A stretch of DNA of 17,219 bases from an uncultured Ruminococcus sp. (GCA_902773455.1 CACYEW010000205.1:1-17219); one strand, 5' to 3'; positions 6,459-14,063 are shown, counted from the first letter of the stretch. A program made the numbers and translations. The notes: generated by a model from the sequence alone, not told the origin.

Positions 6459-7772
6459 TTATCCTTTCTTCAATGTTTCGGCGTATTCGCAGATTTCGGA
6501 CGCCGCCGAAGCGTCGGGCGTTACCCTGACGACCGGTACGCCGAGCTTTTCTTCAAGCTCGGACAGAGTCGTATCGTCCAGAAACACGTCTTCACCGGCT
6601 CTGAGCATCACCGAGGGCAGAAACAGAGCCGATCCGAGATCACAGCCTTCAAGCTGTTTTATTATATCTCTGCCGACTACGAGACCCGCCACGGTGACCG
6701 CGCCGCCGAAAAATTCGTTTTTGATCATTCTGACGAGACAGCAAAGCCCAGTTTTTCTCTGTATCGCCGCCGCCATGTCGCATATCGCGGCGTAAGCCGC
6801 TTCACCGGTTATAAGCGTGACTCTGACGCCGGAAAGATCGGAGTTTATGCCTTTCATTTCGTGCTTCAGCTCGTCGTAGAGGCAGGCTATCATTCCGACG
6901 CCGTTTTCATACTGCGGATAACCCTCGTAATACGAAGCCGGGTGGAGCTTCTTTTCCGCCTTGATATAGAATTCGTCGGCGCAGAAGAATATCCGCTCGC
7001 CGTATTTCTTTTTGCACGAATCGGAAAAACGCTCGACCTGTTTTATCACCGCCGCGCAGTCCGCTTTGTCAAACGGTTCGATCTTATATAACCCCTGTCT
7101 GTGCGCGGTCAGCCCGCAGGGAACTATCGAAACGCTCTGAAGAGCCGGATAAAGCCCTTCGAGATCTTTCATCGACCGGTCGAGATGCTCTTTATCGTTG
7201 ATATCCTTGCAGAGAACTATCTGCCCGTTCATCGTTATGCCGGCTTCGGCGAATCTTTTCATTATCGAAAGCACCTTGCCCGCGTTTTTGTTTTTCATCA
7301 TAAAAACGCGCAGCTCGGGATCGGTGGTATGAACGGAAATATTGATGGGCGAGAGGTGCATCTTTATGATGCGGTCGATCTCGTTCTCCGTCAGATTCGT
7401 CGTCGTTATGTAGTTGCCCTGCAAAAAAGAGAGTCTGTCGTCGTCGTCCTTGAAGTAAAGCGACTCGCGGCATCCCTTCGGCATCTGGTCGATGAAGCAG
7501 AAGATGCAGGCGTTTTTGCATCTGCGTTTCTCGTCCATGAGATACGTCTTGAATTCAAGACCGGGATCTTCGTATTCGTCTTTGTCTATGACTGCCGTCA
7601 TAAGATCCGATCCGCGGTGAAAAAGCACCGTAAGACGCGGCTCGTTTATGTAAAAACGGTAATCGAGAACGTCGCTTACGTCGTTTCCGTTTACCGATAT
7701 CAGCTCGTCTCCCGGCGTCATTCCGGCTTTATCGGCCGGCGAACCCGGTATGACGCTTTCAATCCTGACCAT
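6459..7772 (-). CDS. PDZ / radical SAM / DUF512 protein
   Basis: This encodes a 437-residue protein. An N-terminal PDZ-like domain (about 1-65; IPGSPADKAGMTPGDELISVNG) is followed by a radical SAM-like Fe-S core and a C-terminal DUF512 region. A cysteine cluster C85-x3-C89-x2-C92 matches the radical SAM 4Fe-4S ligand pattern, and another Cys follows at 101. Related proteins are widespread in Clostridia and cyanobacteria, often beside der, but their reaction is not established to my knowledge. The order DUF512, der, plsY suggests a housekeeping role linked to ribosome assembly or membrane growth, which is inference. The ATG at 7770-7772 lies 24 bases after the hydrolase stop and has a modest GCAGG ribosome-binding site. 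Confidence 0.9.
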   Translation of the reverse strand: MVRIESVIPGSPADKAGMTPGDELISVNGNDVSDVLDYRFYINEPRLTVLFHRGSDLMTAVIDKDEYEDPGLEFKTYLMDEKRRCKNACIFCFIDQMPKGCRESLYFKDDDDRLSFLQGNYITTTNLTENEIDRIIKMHLSPINISVHTTDPELRVFMMKNKNAGKVLSIMKRFAEAGITMNGQIVLCKDINDKEHLDRSMKDLEGLYPALQSVSIVPCGLTAHRQGLYKIEPFDKADCAAVIKQVERFSDSCKKKYGERIFFCADEFYIKAEKKLHPASYYEGYPQYENGVGMIACLYDELKHEMKGINSDLSGVRVTLITGEAAYAAICDMAAAIQRKTGLCCLVRMIKNEFFGGAVTVAGLVVGRDIIKQLEGCDLGSALFLPSVMLRAGEDVFLDDTTLSELEEKLGVPVVRVTPDASAASEICEYAETLKKG

Positions 7773-7796
7773 ACGGTTTACCTGCGCGGAGCACGG

Positions 7797-8708
7797 TCAT
7801 AATACGCTTTCAATGTATTTTACAAGATCGGAAACGACTTCGTCCCGGTTGATCTCGTTAAGCATTTCGTGCCTGCCGTCTTTGTAAAGTTTGTATTTAA
7901 CGTCCGCCCCGGCGGATTTCAGACCGTTAACGACCTTCATAAATCCTACGCCGTAGTCGCCTATCGGATCGTCCGAACCGGAGAACAGATAAACGGGTAT
8001 CTGTTTCGGATATTTGTCATACCATTTCTTATCGGAAACGTATCTGAGCATCTCGAACATATCCTTCATACCGGTCACGGAGAAGGGAAAAGATTTGACG
8101 CTCATATCTTTTCTGATCGCGATATCGCGTGAAAGCCACGCCTGAGCCGGATATTCTTCGTCCTTGAATCTCGCCGAATTTCCGCCCATGGCGATCTTGT
8201 CGATGAATTTATCGACGTATTTCGGACCGTGTATCTTTGCGGAGATCTTAGACATAAGTATGCCGGGACCGCAGCCGGGATTTCCGCCCGACGTGCCTGA
8301 TACGACGAGCGCGTCGATATCGGCAAATTCGGCCGTGTAGTATCTGACTATGAACGAGCCCATGCTGTGACCGAGAAGTATCAGTTTGAGACCGGGGTAA
8401 AGCGATCTGATCATGCCGGCCATGCCGTGAACGTCGTCAAGAATATATTTAACGCCGTCCTTTTCGCCGAAATATCCGTTTTCGCTCTCGTCAACTCTCG
8501 TTTCACCGTGGCCGAGCTGATCGTAGCAATAGCAGGCGATACCTGCTTCGGCAAGATCCGACGCCGTTTTTTCGTATCTTTCTTTATATTCCGCCATACC
8601 GTGGACTATCAGCATAGCCGCGCGGGCTTCGCCGTCGGGCAGGCAGGCGAACCAGTGAAGAGTATGCGTCCCGTCGGATGACGGAAGAGTTCCCGTTTCT
8701 TTTCTCAT
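7797..8708 (-). CDS. Alpha/beta hydrolase, monoacylglycerol lipase-like (Hydrolase_4 / S33 type)
   Basis: This encodes a 303-residue cytoplasmic serine hydrolase. The oxyanion-hole motif HGMAE (36-40) and the nucleophile elbow GHSMG (113-117, Ser115) are clear. The likely acid is Asp246 or 247 (FSGSDDPIG) and the base is His280 (YKDGRHEMLNE). The layout matches bacterial monoglyceride lipases and lysophospholipases, so lipid or ester turnover is likely. The substrate cannot be told from sequence. It heads the minus-strand operon that includes plsY, a possible lipid link. The leader from its promoter would be only about 17 bases long and contains no canonical Shine-Dalgarno, only GGGG. Confidence 0.9.
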   Translation of the reverse strand: MRKETGTLPSSDGTHTLHWFACLPDGEARAAMLIVHGMAEYKERYEKTASDLAEAGIACYCYDQLGHGETRVDESENGYFGEKDGVKYILDDVHGMAGMIRSLYPGLKLILLGHSMGSFIVRYYTAEFADIDALVVSGTSGGNPGCGPGILMSKISAKIHGPKYVDKFIDKIAMGGNSARFKDEEYPAQAWLSRDIAIRKDMSVKSFPFSVTGMKDMFEMLRYVSDKKWYDKYPKQIPVYLFSGSDDPIGDYGVGFMKVVNGLKSAGADVKYKLYKDGRHEMLNEINRDEVVSDLVKYIESVL

Positions 8709-8732
8709 AATAAAAAACCCCGTTTTTTTCTT

Positions 8733-8761
8733 ATTATACAGTATAAGAGTCGGATTTACAA
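8733..8761 (-). promoter_or_regulatory. Sigma-A promoter of the hydrolase-DUF512-der-plsY-MinD operon
   Basis: On the minus strand, TTGTAA (8756-8761), a 17-base spacer and a perfect TATAAT (8733-8738). It lies just upstream of the hydrolase ATG (8706-8708). It is divergent from, and about 50 bases away from, the yajC promoter. Confidence 0.75.
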
Positions 8762-8812
8762 TACTTTTGCGGTGAAATTTTTATTTTTTTACTTTTAATT
8801 TTAATTTTGCTA

Positions 8813-8841
8813 TTGCAAAATCAAAGGTTTATCTGTATAAT
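8813..8841 (+). promoter_or_regulatory. Sigma-A promoter of yajC
   Basis: TTGCAA (8813-8818), a 17-base spacer and a perfect TATAAT (8836-8841). The DNA before it (8775-8812) is strongly AT-rich (runs of T and TTTTAATTT), as in an UP element. The start codon follows about 30 bases downstream. Confidence 0.8.
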
Positions 8842-8872
8842 GTAGAAAACATAATAAAAGGAAGGTCATTAT

Positions 8873-9211
8873 ATGCATAATTTCTTACTTGAAGCAGCTC
8901 AGACGGCAGGCGCGGGCTGGACCACGGTCGCCATGCAGGTCGGTATGATATTGCTCGTAGTCGTAGCGTTCTATTTTCTTCTGATACGTCCGCAGAAAAA
9001 GCAGGAAAAAGCAGTCAACGAAATGAGAAACAATCTTTCTGTAGGCGACGAGATAACCACGACCGGCGGTATAGTCGGCAGGATCCTCAGTATGACCGAC
9101 GATACGGTCCTTATCGGTACGTCGGGCGACTGCACGAAGATACGCATACTCAAATCCGCGATAGCGAGAGTTGATAAAAAAACCGGCGAAGCAGAACAGC
9201 AAAAAGAATAA
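8873..9211 (+). CDS. yajC: Preprotein translocase accessory subunit YajC
   Basis: This encodes a 112-residue small inner-membrane protein of normal family length. YajC associates with SecDF and the SecYEG translocon and is usually non-essential. One membrane segment (about residues 18-42, MQVGMILLVVVAFYFLLI) is followed by the family signature RPQKKQEKAVNEM and a cytoplasmic beta-rich domain (VGDEITTTGGIVGRI). A GGAAGG ribosome-binding site (8860-8865) sits seven bases before the ATG. It is the first gene of a two-gene operon. secDF is not in the window. Confidence 0.95.
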   Translation: MHNFLLEAAQTAGAGWTTVAMQVGMILLVVVAFYFLLIRPQKKQEKAVNEMRNNLSVGDEITTTGGIVGRILSMTDDTVLIGTSGDCTKIRILKSAIARVDKKTGEAEQQKE

Positions 9212-9218
9212 AATATCA

Positions 9219-9257
9219 AAGGCAGGCATATCGTTATAAAAAACGGAGGTCTGCCTT
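9219..9257 (+). promoter_or_regulatory. Inverted repeat enclosing the ribosome-binding site of the TIGR04086-type gene
   Basis: A perfect 7-bp inverted repeat, AAGGCAG (9219-9225) and CTGCCTT (9251-9257), brackets the GGAGG ribosome-binding site (9245-9249) and ends on the base before the ATG. If it forms in mRNA, the Shine-Dalgarno would be in a loop and the start codon stacked on the stem. The effect on translation is unknown and the loop of 25 bases is long. Confidence 0.35.
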
Positions 9258-9683
9258 ATGAATTTGTATAAAGACAAAACAAAACCGAATACGTTCACGT
9301 CCGCCGCGCTCGGCTGCGGTATCGCGCTTTTGCTTTCGCTGATACTCATCGCCGTGACGGCGGCTTTCGCTTTGCTCTCTGACGATCCGCGCCTGCTTTC
9401 ATGGCTCGGCAGGGCGGTGCTTCTTATATGCGCCGCCGTTTCGGGATTTATCGGAGCGAAGACGGCGGGAGAAGCTCCGTTTCCGTCCGGTCTCCTCGCC
9501 GGCGCAATGTATACGGCGGCAGTCGTTATAGCGTCCCTCGCCGCGCCGGGAAAGACGGAGTTCTGGTACATACCGATAGCTGTCGGATGCTCCGCCGCCG
9601 GTGCGGTGATCGGAAGCGTCCGCCGCGATAAAAGGACGAAACTTCCCGATTTTGACGGAAAGAAATATAATATCGGGCAATAA
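9258..9683 (+). CDS. TIGR04086-type integral membrane protein
   Basis: This encodes a 141-residue membrane protein with four predicted hydrophobic segments (about 17-40, 48-68, 75-95 and 102-122) and short hydrophilic ends. The last 20 residues are basic and polar. Small residues (Gly, Ala, Ser) dominate the helices. Proteins like this commonly follow yajC in Clostridia and are grouped as TIGR04086; no function is established. The ATG has a strong GGAGG site and lies 46 bases after yajC, with no terminator between them, so the two genes are co-transcribed. Position after yajC hints at a link with secretion, but that is inference only. Confidence 0.82.
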   Translation: MNLYKDKTKPNTFTSAALGCGIALLLSLILIAVTAAFALLSDDPRLLSWLGRAVLLICAAVSGFIGAKTAGEAPFPSGLLAGAMYTAAVVIASLAAPGKTEFWYIPIAVGCSAAGAVIGSVRRDKRTKLPDFDGKKYNIGQ

Positions 9684-9708
9684 AAACGCGGGGAAACGAT
9701 CGGAAATA

Positions 9709-9752
9709 GGAAATTGCAAATTGCAAATTTCAAATTGCAAATTAAGGTGCCG
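9709..9752 (+). repeat. AATTGC microrepeat, left flank of intergenic element copy 2
   Basis: Tandem, imperfect 7-8-base units of the type AAATTGC repeat four times and end in AAATTAAGGTGCCGG. The related array at 9865-9900 has the same orientation, so the GC-rich element between them is framed by direct repeats. Confidence 0.65.
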
Positions 9753-9778
9753 GCAAAGCCGACGTTCTTTGCGTCTTG

Positions 9779-9857
9779 CGCCGCCCTTGGGAGACCCCGC
9801 CCTCCTATCTCCCAAACCCTCTGCCTCCCCCCTGTTTCCCCGATTTCATCGAGGGGG
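9779..9857. repeat. GC-rich structured intergenic element, copy 2
   Basis: Bases 9779-9834 align with 138-193. Both read CGCCGC, then a pyrimidine, CTTGGG, C-rich runs, CCCAAACCC and a CT-rich end. Both are followed at the same place by a hairpin with a three-base loop. Here that hairpin is CCCCGAT/ATCGAGGGG with loop TTC and a bulged A; copy 1 has AGAGATC/GATCTCT with loop GTT. The stem sequence differs while pairing is kept. The minus strand has at least five G-runs. The 306-base gap 9684-9989 holds only this element, its flanking microrepeats and a terminator. Confidence 0.6.
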
Positions 9858-9864
9858 CGCGGAG

Positions 9865-9900
9865 AAATTGCAAATTGCAAGTTGCAAATCAAGGCGTCGG
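9865..9900 (+). repeat. AATTGC microrepeat, right flank of intergenic element copy 2
   Basis: Three imperfect AAATTGC units followed by AAATCAAGGCGTCGG. The tail resembles ATCGAGGCGTCG found after the microrepeat of copy 1 (97-109), so the microrepeat and the GGCGTCG word seem to belong together. Confidence 0.6.
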
Positions 9901-9922
9901 AAAAATGCGTGAACACACGGAA

Positions 9923-9951
9923 AAAACGGCTGTCGGAAAGACAGCCGTTTT
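9923..9951. terminator. Bidirectional intrinsic terminator between convergent genes
   Basis: A perfect 12-bp stem, AAAACGGCTGTC (9923-9934) with GACAGCCGTTTT (9940-9951), has a five-base loop GGAAA. T-runs follow on both strands (four T on plus, six on minus). It can end the yajC operon from the left and the aldolase gene from the right, whose stop is about 40 bases away. Confidence 0.88.
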
Positions 9952-9989
9952 GTGATTGAGTTTTTGCAGGAAGGGTGGTCCGACGTTTG

Positions 9990-11282
9990 TCAGTCGATCA
10001 AGTGGAACGCTTTTTTGAGGTCGCTCACTTCGTCTTCGGAGATGTGTACGATATCGCCGATCGACATAGAGTTGAGTATCGAATGGGCTGTGGATTCGAG
10101 CACCTCCATACGGTCGAACGCCTGGAGCAGCGTCGAACCGGTGACTATAACGCAGTCGTTCTGGAATATGAGCGCGGGACGGTTCGGTGCGAACGAATCG
10201 GCGACGCCCTTCGGGTTGGTGTAGATCTCCGGGAACGGGAGCTTTTCGATATCGCGCAGCAGGATATAGCTTTCCGGTATCGTGCGCGGATCGAAGGTCG
10301 CTTCCGTAACGGCGAAAGCCATGGCGTGCGGCGGATGAGCGAGAAGTATCGCGTTGATATCGCCGTTCTCCTTGTAGATAAGATCATGCGCGACGACGGC
10401 GCGGGACGGGATCTTGCCCTGTTCCTTCATACCGCCCTTGATGCGGACGAGGTCTTCGGGTTCGAGATACGCTCTGTCCTTACCGAACGGGGTGATTATG
10501 AAGCTGCCGTCGGAAAGGCGTACCGAATACGTGCCGTGCGTGGCGGTGAAAAGTCCCTGCTTATAAGAACGTCTGATGAGTTTTATCATCTCGCGGCGCG
10601 CTTCGAGCTCCTCCGAAGAGCGGCTGTTCGGAATGAAGTCGTCCATAAGGAGGTGAGCGCGTGTTTCAGTCATTTTTATCGCTTCGGGCGAGAGGCGTTT
10701 TACGTTGCCGAGCTTTGCGGCGCAGATCTCGAGGTTAGCCGTATAATCCAGCGTTTCGAACATCATGAAAGCCGCGAACATATCGGAGGCGCCTATACAT
10801 ACGCCGTGGTTTTCGAGCAGGACTATATCGACGTCCTTTGCGAATTCTTTACCGATATTCTCGCCGAGCTCGTCGGAACCGGGAACGGCGTATTTCGCTA
10901 TCGACATACGGCTGCAGGTCTTTCTGACCGTAGGTATGAGGTCGAGATCAGGCAGTTTTCTCGCTATGGAGAACGCCACAAGCGCCGGCGGATGGGCGTG
11001 GAGCACCGCGTGTATGTCGGGGCGCATTTTGTATACCGATTCGTGGAACGGCAGCTCGCTCGACGGTTTGTGGTTGCCGATGATCTGACCGTCGGGCTTG
11101 ACGCAGATTATATCGTTTCTCGTAAGAGTGCCTTTATCTATCGACGCCGGTGTGATCCATATGTTGCCGTCGCGGTCCATGATCGAAAGGTTGCCGCCGG
11201 ACGTTGTGGTAAGTCCGCGGTCGTATATGCGCTGCATGAACATGACGAGCTGATCGGCGGGATGCATGTAAGAAATATTCAT
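9990..11282 (-). CDS. Tandem class II aldolase/adducin-family protein with a degenerate second domain
   Basis: This encodes a 430-residue protein made of two class II aldolase domains. The family cleaves or isomerises sugar phosphates (for example fuculose-1-phosphate aldolase) using a zinc held by three histidines. Domain 1 (about 1-215) keeps the key residues: SGGN (28-31), the catalytic Glu in SSE (74-76), HAHPP (95-99, His95 and His97) and ENHG (157-160, His159). Domain 2 (about 225-430) is recognisable as a copy but changed: THGT for GGN, SRA for SSE, LAHPP (314-318) and QNDC (374-377). It has lost Glu and two zinc ligands and is probably non-catalytic. Substrate unknown. An AGGAGA ribosome-binding site (11290-11295) supports the start. 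It appears monocistronic. Confidence 0.88.
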   Translation of the reverse strand: MNISYMHPADQLVMFMQRIYDRGLTTTSGGNLSIMDRDGNIWITPASIDKGTLTRNDIICVKPDGQIIGNHKPSSELPFHESVYKMRPDIHAVLHAHPPALVAFSIARKLPDLDLIPTVRKTCSRMSIAKYAVPGSDELGENIGKEFAKDVDIVLLENHGVCIGASDMFAAFMMFETLDYTANLEICAAKLGNVKRLSPEAIKMTETRAHLLMDDFIPNSRSSEELEARREMIKLIRRSYKQGLFTATHGTYSVRLSDGSFIITPFGKDRAYLEPEDLVRIKGGMKEQGKIPSRAVVAHDLIYKENGDINAILLAHPPHAMAFAVTEATFDPRTIPESYILLRDIEKLPFPEIYTNPKGVADSFAPNRPALIFQNDCVIVTGSTLLQAFDRMEVLESTAHSILNSMSIGDIVHISEDEVSDLKKAFHLID

Positions 11283-11312
11283 ACTGTCTTCTCCTGTGTA
11301 TATTTTTTATCA

Positions 11313-11341
11313 ATTATATATCGCGTTATCGTAAATATCAA
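11313..11341 (-). promoter_or_regulatory. Sigma-A promoter of the class II aldolase gene
   Basis: On the minus strand, TTGATA (11336-11341), a 17-base spacer and a perfect TATAAT (11313-11318). The ATG follows about 30 bases downstream. It is divergent from the PAP2 promoter. The 265-base gap 11283-11547 contains these two promoters and otherwise AT-rich DNA in which I see no further structure. Confidence 0.78.
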
Positions 11342-11485
11342 TCTTTTGATGCAAACAATTTTTGAATTTAATTCGTTTGGAACTTTCATATCGCGTCTCA
11401 ATGTGAAAAGGTCGTTTTGGAATACGGTTTTTCGGGGCAAAACATAAAAATACGCGCAAATAAACAAATATTTAATATTTATCCG

Positions 11486-11514
11486 TTGACATAAGGCTCA
11501 TACGGTCTTAAAAT
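11486..11514 (+). promoter_or_regulatory. Sigma-A promoter of the PAP2 / PMI-ROK operon
   Basis: A perfect TTGACA (11486-11491), a 17-base spacer and TAAAAT (11509-11514). Just downstream a short direct repeat (GGATCATAAGGATCA, 11517-11531) lies in the leader before the GGAGG ribosome-binding site. It might be chance. Confidence 0.75.
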
Positions 11515-11547
11515 GGGATCATAAGGATCAACGGAGGACTTGACAAA

Positions 11548-12213
11548 ATGAAAAAATCTAAAAAGTGTTTGATTATCGCATCGGCGCTTTTCATCTTATT
11601 TTCCGCGTTTACGGTCTGCGTTTCGGTAATAGACGTCAGACCTGCCGGCTATGAAGGCGGCGCTCTCGGATTTTCATCGCTTAACTTATCGTTTTATGAG
11701 AGCGCGGGCTCAAACGCTTATTTTGACAAAGCGTCCGACGCGTTTATGATAATCGCTTTGATCGTCGCGGCAGTCTTCGCCGCGATCGGCGCCGTGCAGC
11801 TGATCAAACGAAAAAGCCTGTTCAAGGTCGATACGGAAATACTTATCACCGGCGCTCTGTATATTCTGACTGTGATATTCTATGCGCTGTTCGAGGCAGT
11901 AGTGATAAATAACAGACCGGGAGCCGCCGAAGCTTCTTACCCGTCGTCGCATACTTTCATAACGATGACGGTTCTGCTCGCGGCGGCGATCACGGCAAAA
12001 CGCAGGATCGCGGATAAAAAGATAACGGCGGCGATATCCGTTATATGCTGTCTCGTTTCCGCGCTCGCGGCGCTGTGCAGGCTGTTCTCCGGCGAGCACT
12101 GGCTTACCGACGTGACCGGCGGCGTCATACTTTCCGCGGCGCTCGTTATGTTTTTCATATGGGCGCTCGCGCTTACCGATGAGAAAAAAGAGAAAACGGA
12201 GAAAGCAAAATGA
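11548..12213 (+). CDS. PAP2-family membrane phosphatase
   Basis: This encodes a 221-residue integral membrane protein with about five or six hydrophobic segments. It belongs to the PAP2 family, which removes phosphate from lipid phosphates such as phosphatidate, phosphatidylglycerol phosphate or undecaprenyl pyrophosphate. The three motifs are visible: NNRP (121-124), PSSH (132-135) and R178-x5-H184-x3-D188 (RLFSGEHWLTD). The lysine normally seven residues before the Arg of motif 1 is Glu116 here, a notable deviation. Exact substrate unknown. The ATG has GGAGG (11533-11537) upstream. Its stop overlaps the start of the PMI-ROK gene (ATGA), so the two are translationally coupled. Confidence 0.9.
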   Translation: MKKSKKCLIIASALFILFSAFTVCVSVIDVRPAGYEGGALGFSSLNLSFYESAGSNAYFDKASDAFMIIALIVAAVFAAIGAVQLIKRKSLFKVDTEILITGALYILTVIFYALFEAVVINNRPGAAEASYPSSHTFITMTVLLAAAITAKRRIADKKITAAISVICCLVSALAALCRLFSGEHWLTDVTGGVILSAALVMFFIWALALTDEKKEKTEKAK

Positions 12214-14057
12214 ATATCGAAAAACTCATACCCGAATGTAAAAACAATCTCTGGGGCGGAGAAAAGCTCGTGACCGAATACGGCAAAAAGACCGATAAAA
12301 CTCCGTGCGCCGAGAGCTGGGAGCTTTCTTTCCATCCCGACGGCATGACGCGTATCACGGACGGCAGAACGCTTGCCGAAGCGGCGTCGCCCGCCGATCT
12401 CGGCGCCAACTGCGCCGGCTTCGGTACTTTCCCCGTTCTCGTTAAATTCATCGACGCGAAAGAAAATCTTTCGGTACAGGTGCATCCGGACGACGAAGCG
12501 GCGAAAAAACACGGCTCGCTCGGCAAGACGGAAATGTGGTATATAGTCGAAGCCGACCCCGGCGCTTTCATATATCTCGGGTTCAATAAAAGGCTGACGG
12601 AAAACGAGCTTGTCGGATCGGCAAAAGACGGCACGCTGACGGATCATCTGAACAAGATCGAATGCAAAAAGGGCGACGTGTTCTTTATCCCCGCGGGCAC
12701 CGTCCACGCGATAGGCAAAGGCTGTCTGATCTGCGAGATACAGCAGAACAGCAATATAACCTACCGCCTTTACGATTACAAGAGAAAAGACAAAAACGGC
12801 AAAGAAAGAGAATTGCATATCGCCGAGGCGGCGGCGTGCGCCGACCTCGGCGTATACCGCGGCAGAAATCACGGCGCCGCGTGTACGGACGGCGAGCTTA
12901 TCGGCGCGAGCGGATTTTTCTCGGCGTACCGTTTCGACTGCAAAGACCGCGCCGTTATCAGACGCGATAAGGCTTCTTTCAAATGCCTCACCTGCCTTGA
13001 CGGCGAGGGCAGCGTCGGAGACGTGCCGGTAAGAAAAGGCGATTCAGTATTCGTACCGGCAGGAGAGGGCGCGGTGAATATAAAAGGCGGTACGTCTTTC
13101 ATAATCACCTCCGTACGCCGCTACGCGATCGGCATAGATCTCGGCGGCACGTTCATCAAAGGCGGCGTGGTCGACGATCTCGGAAACATCATATCAAGCG
13201 GAAAAACGGCAACAGAGAGCCGTCTCGGAGATCAAGCCGTATGCGCGCGCATAGCCGGGCTTTCGGCAAAACTGCTCGATGCGGCGGGACTGACGCCCGA
13301 TGATATATGCGGCATAGGCGCCGGCGTACCCGGTATGATCGACAGAGAAGAGGGCGAGGTCGTATATTCAAACAATCTCAGATGGGAGCATTTTTGCATC
13401 AAGGCGGAGCTCGGGCGGCTGACGGATAAAAATATCGAGATCGCAAACGACGCAAACGTCGCGGCGCTCGGCGAAGCTCGCTTCGGCGCGGGCAAGGGAC
13501 GCTCGAACGTTGTGATGCTTACTCTCGGTACCGGCGTAGGCGGCGGCATCGTGATAAACGGCAGCCTTTACGAGGGCAACCGTTCGGCGGGAGCTGAGCT
13601 CGGGCATATGTGCATAATAAAAGACGGCGAGCTATGCACCTGCGGGAGACGCGGCTGTCTCGAGGCGTACGCTTCGGCGACGGCTCTGATCCGCGATACG
13701 AAACGCGCGATGAAAGCGCATCCCGAAAGCAGAATGAACGAGGTCAGCCCCGACGAAGTCGACGGCAGAACGGCGTTCCTTTACGAAAACGAAGACGAAA
13801 CGGCAAAGCGCGTAGTGGAGGATTATCTCGGATATATAGCGTGCGGCATAGCCGATATCTGCAATATCTTCCGCCCCGAAGCCGTGCTGATCGGAGGCGG
13901 CATCGGTAAAGAGGGCAAAGCGATGACCGACAGGATACAGGCTCTCGTGGACCCCTGCATTTTCGGCGGTGATCTCGGTCCGGGCGTGCCGGTCATACCG
14001 GCGGCGCTCGGAAATTCAGCCGGAATAATGGGCGCGGCGGCGCTCGTGCTCTGTTGA
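12210..14057 (+). CDS. Fusion of type I mannose-6-phosphate isomerase and ROK-family sugar kinase
   Basis: This encodes a 615-residue cytoplasmic protein. Residues 1-303 are a type I phosphomannose isomerase (mannose-6-P to fructose-6-P). Its zinc ligands are visible: Gln90 and His92 in SVQVHPDD, Glu108 in TEMWY and His166 in GTVHAIG. Residues 305-615 are a ROK kinase of the glucokinase or related hexokinase type. It has GIDLGGT (308-314), NDANVAALGE with catalytic Asp414, GTGVGGG, the ELGH His466, and the zinc motif CTCGRRGC (476-483). The kinase begins immediately after the isomerase's last strand, with almost no linker. Both halves look intact, so one protein may phosphorylate hexose and isomerise the product. 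Sugar specificity is unproven. It overlaps the PAP2 stop by four bases. Confidence 0.93.
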   Translation: MNIEKLIPECKNNLWGGEKLVTEYGKKTDKTPCAESWELSFHPDGMTRITDGRTLAEAASPADLGANCAGFGTFPVLVKFIDAKENLSVQVHPDDEAAKKHGSLGKTEMWYIVEADPGAFIYLGFNKRLTENELVGSAKDGTLTDHLNKIECKKGDVFFIPAGTVHAIGKGCLICEIQQNSNITYRLYDYKRKDKNGKERELHIAEAAACADLGVYRGRNHGAACTDGELIGASGFFSAYRFDCKDRAVIRRDKASFKCLTCLDGEGSVGDVPVRKGDSVFVPAGEGAVNIKGGTSFIITSVRRYAIGIDLGGTFIKGGVVDDLGNIISSGKTATESRLGDQAVCARIAGLSAKLLDAAGLTPDDICGIGAGVPGMIDREEGEVVYSNNLRWEHFCIKAELGRLTDKNIEIANDANVAALGEARFGAGKGRSNVVMLTLGTGVGGGIVINGSLYEGNRSAGAELGHMCIIKDGELCTCGRRGCLEAYASATALIRDTKRAMKAHPESRMNEVSPDEVDGRTAFLYENEDETAKRVVEDYLGYIACGIADICNIFRPEAVLIGGGIGKEGKAMTDRIQALVDPCIFGGDLGPGVPVIPAALGNSAGIMGAAALVLC

Positions 14058-14063
14058 AACGGA

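Noticed and set aside
9709..9900. Possible CRISPR array because of short repeats
   Set aside because: The units are 7-8 bases, tandem and without unique spacers; there are no cas genes. They are AT-rich microrepeats.
9975..11447. Long plus-strand open frame (490 codons) opposite the aldolase gene
   Set aside because: It is antisense to a gene with clear class II aldolase motifs, promoter and ribosome-binding site; its protein is rich in Arg, Val and Tyr, as expected from reverse-strand reading of this codon usage.
11515..11547. GGATCA direct repeat in the PAP2 leader as an operator or riboswitch
   Set aside because: It is only two short copies in a leader of about 30 bases, too short for a riboswitch and with no dyad symmetry.
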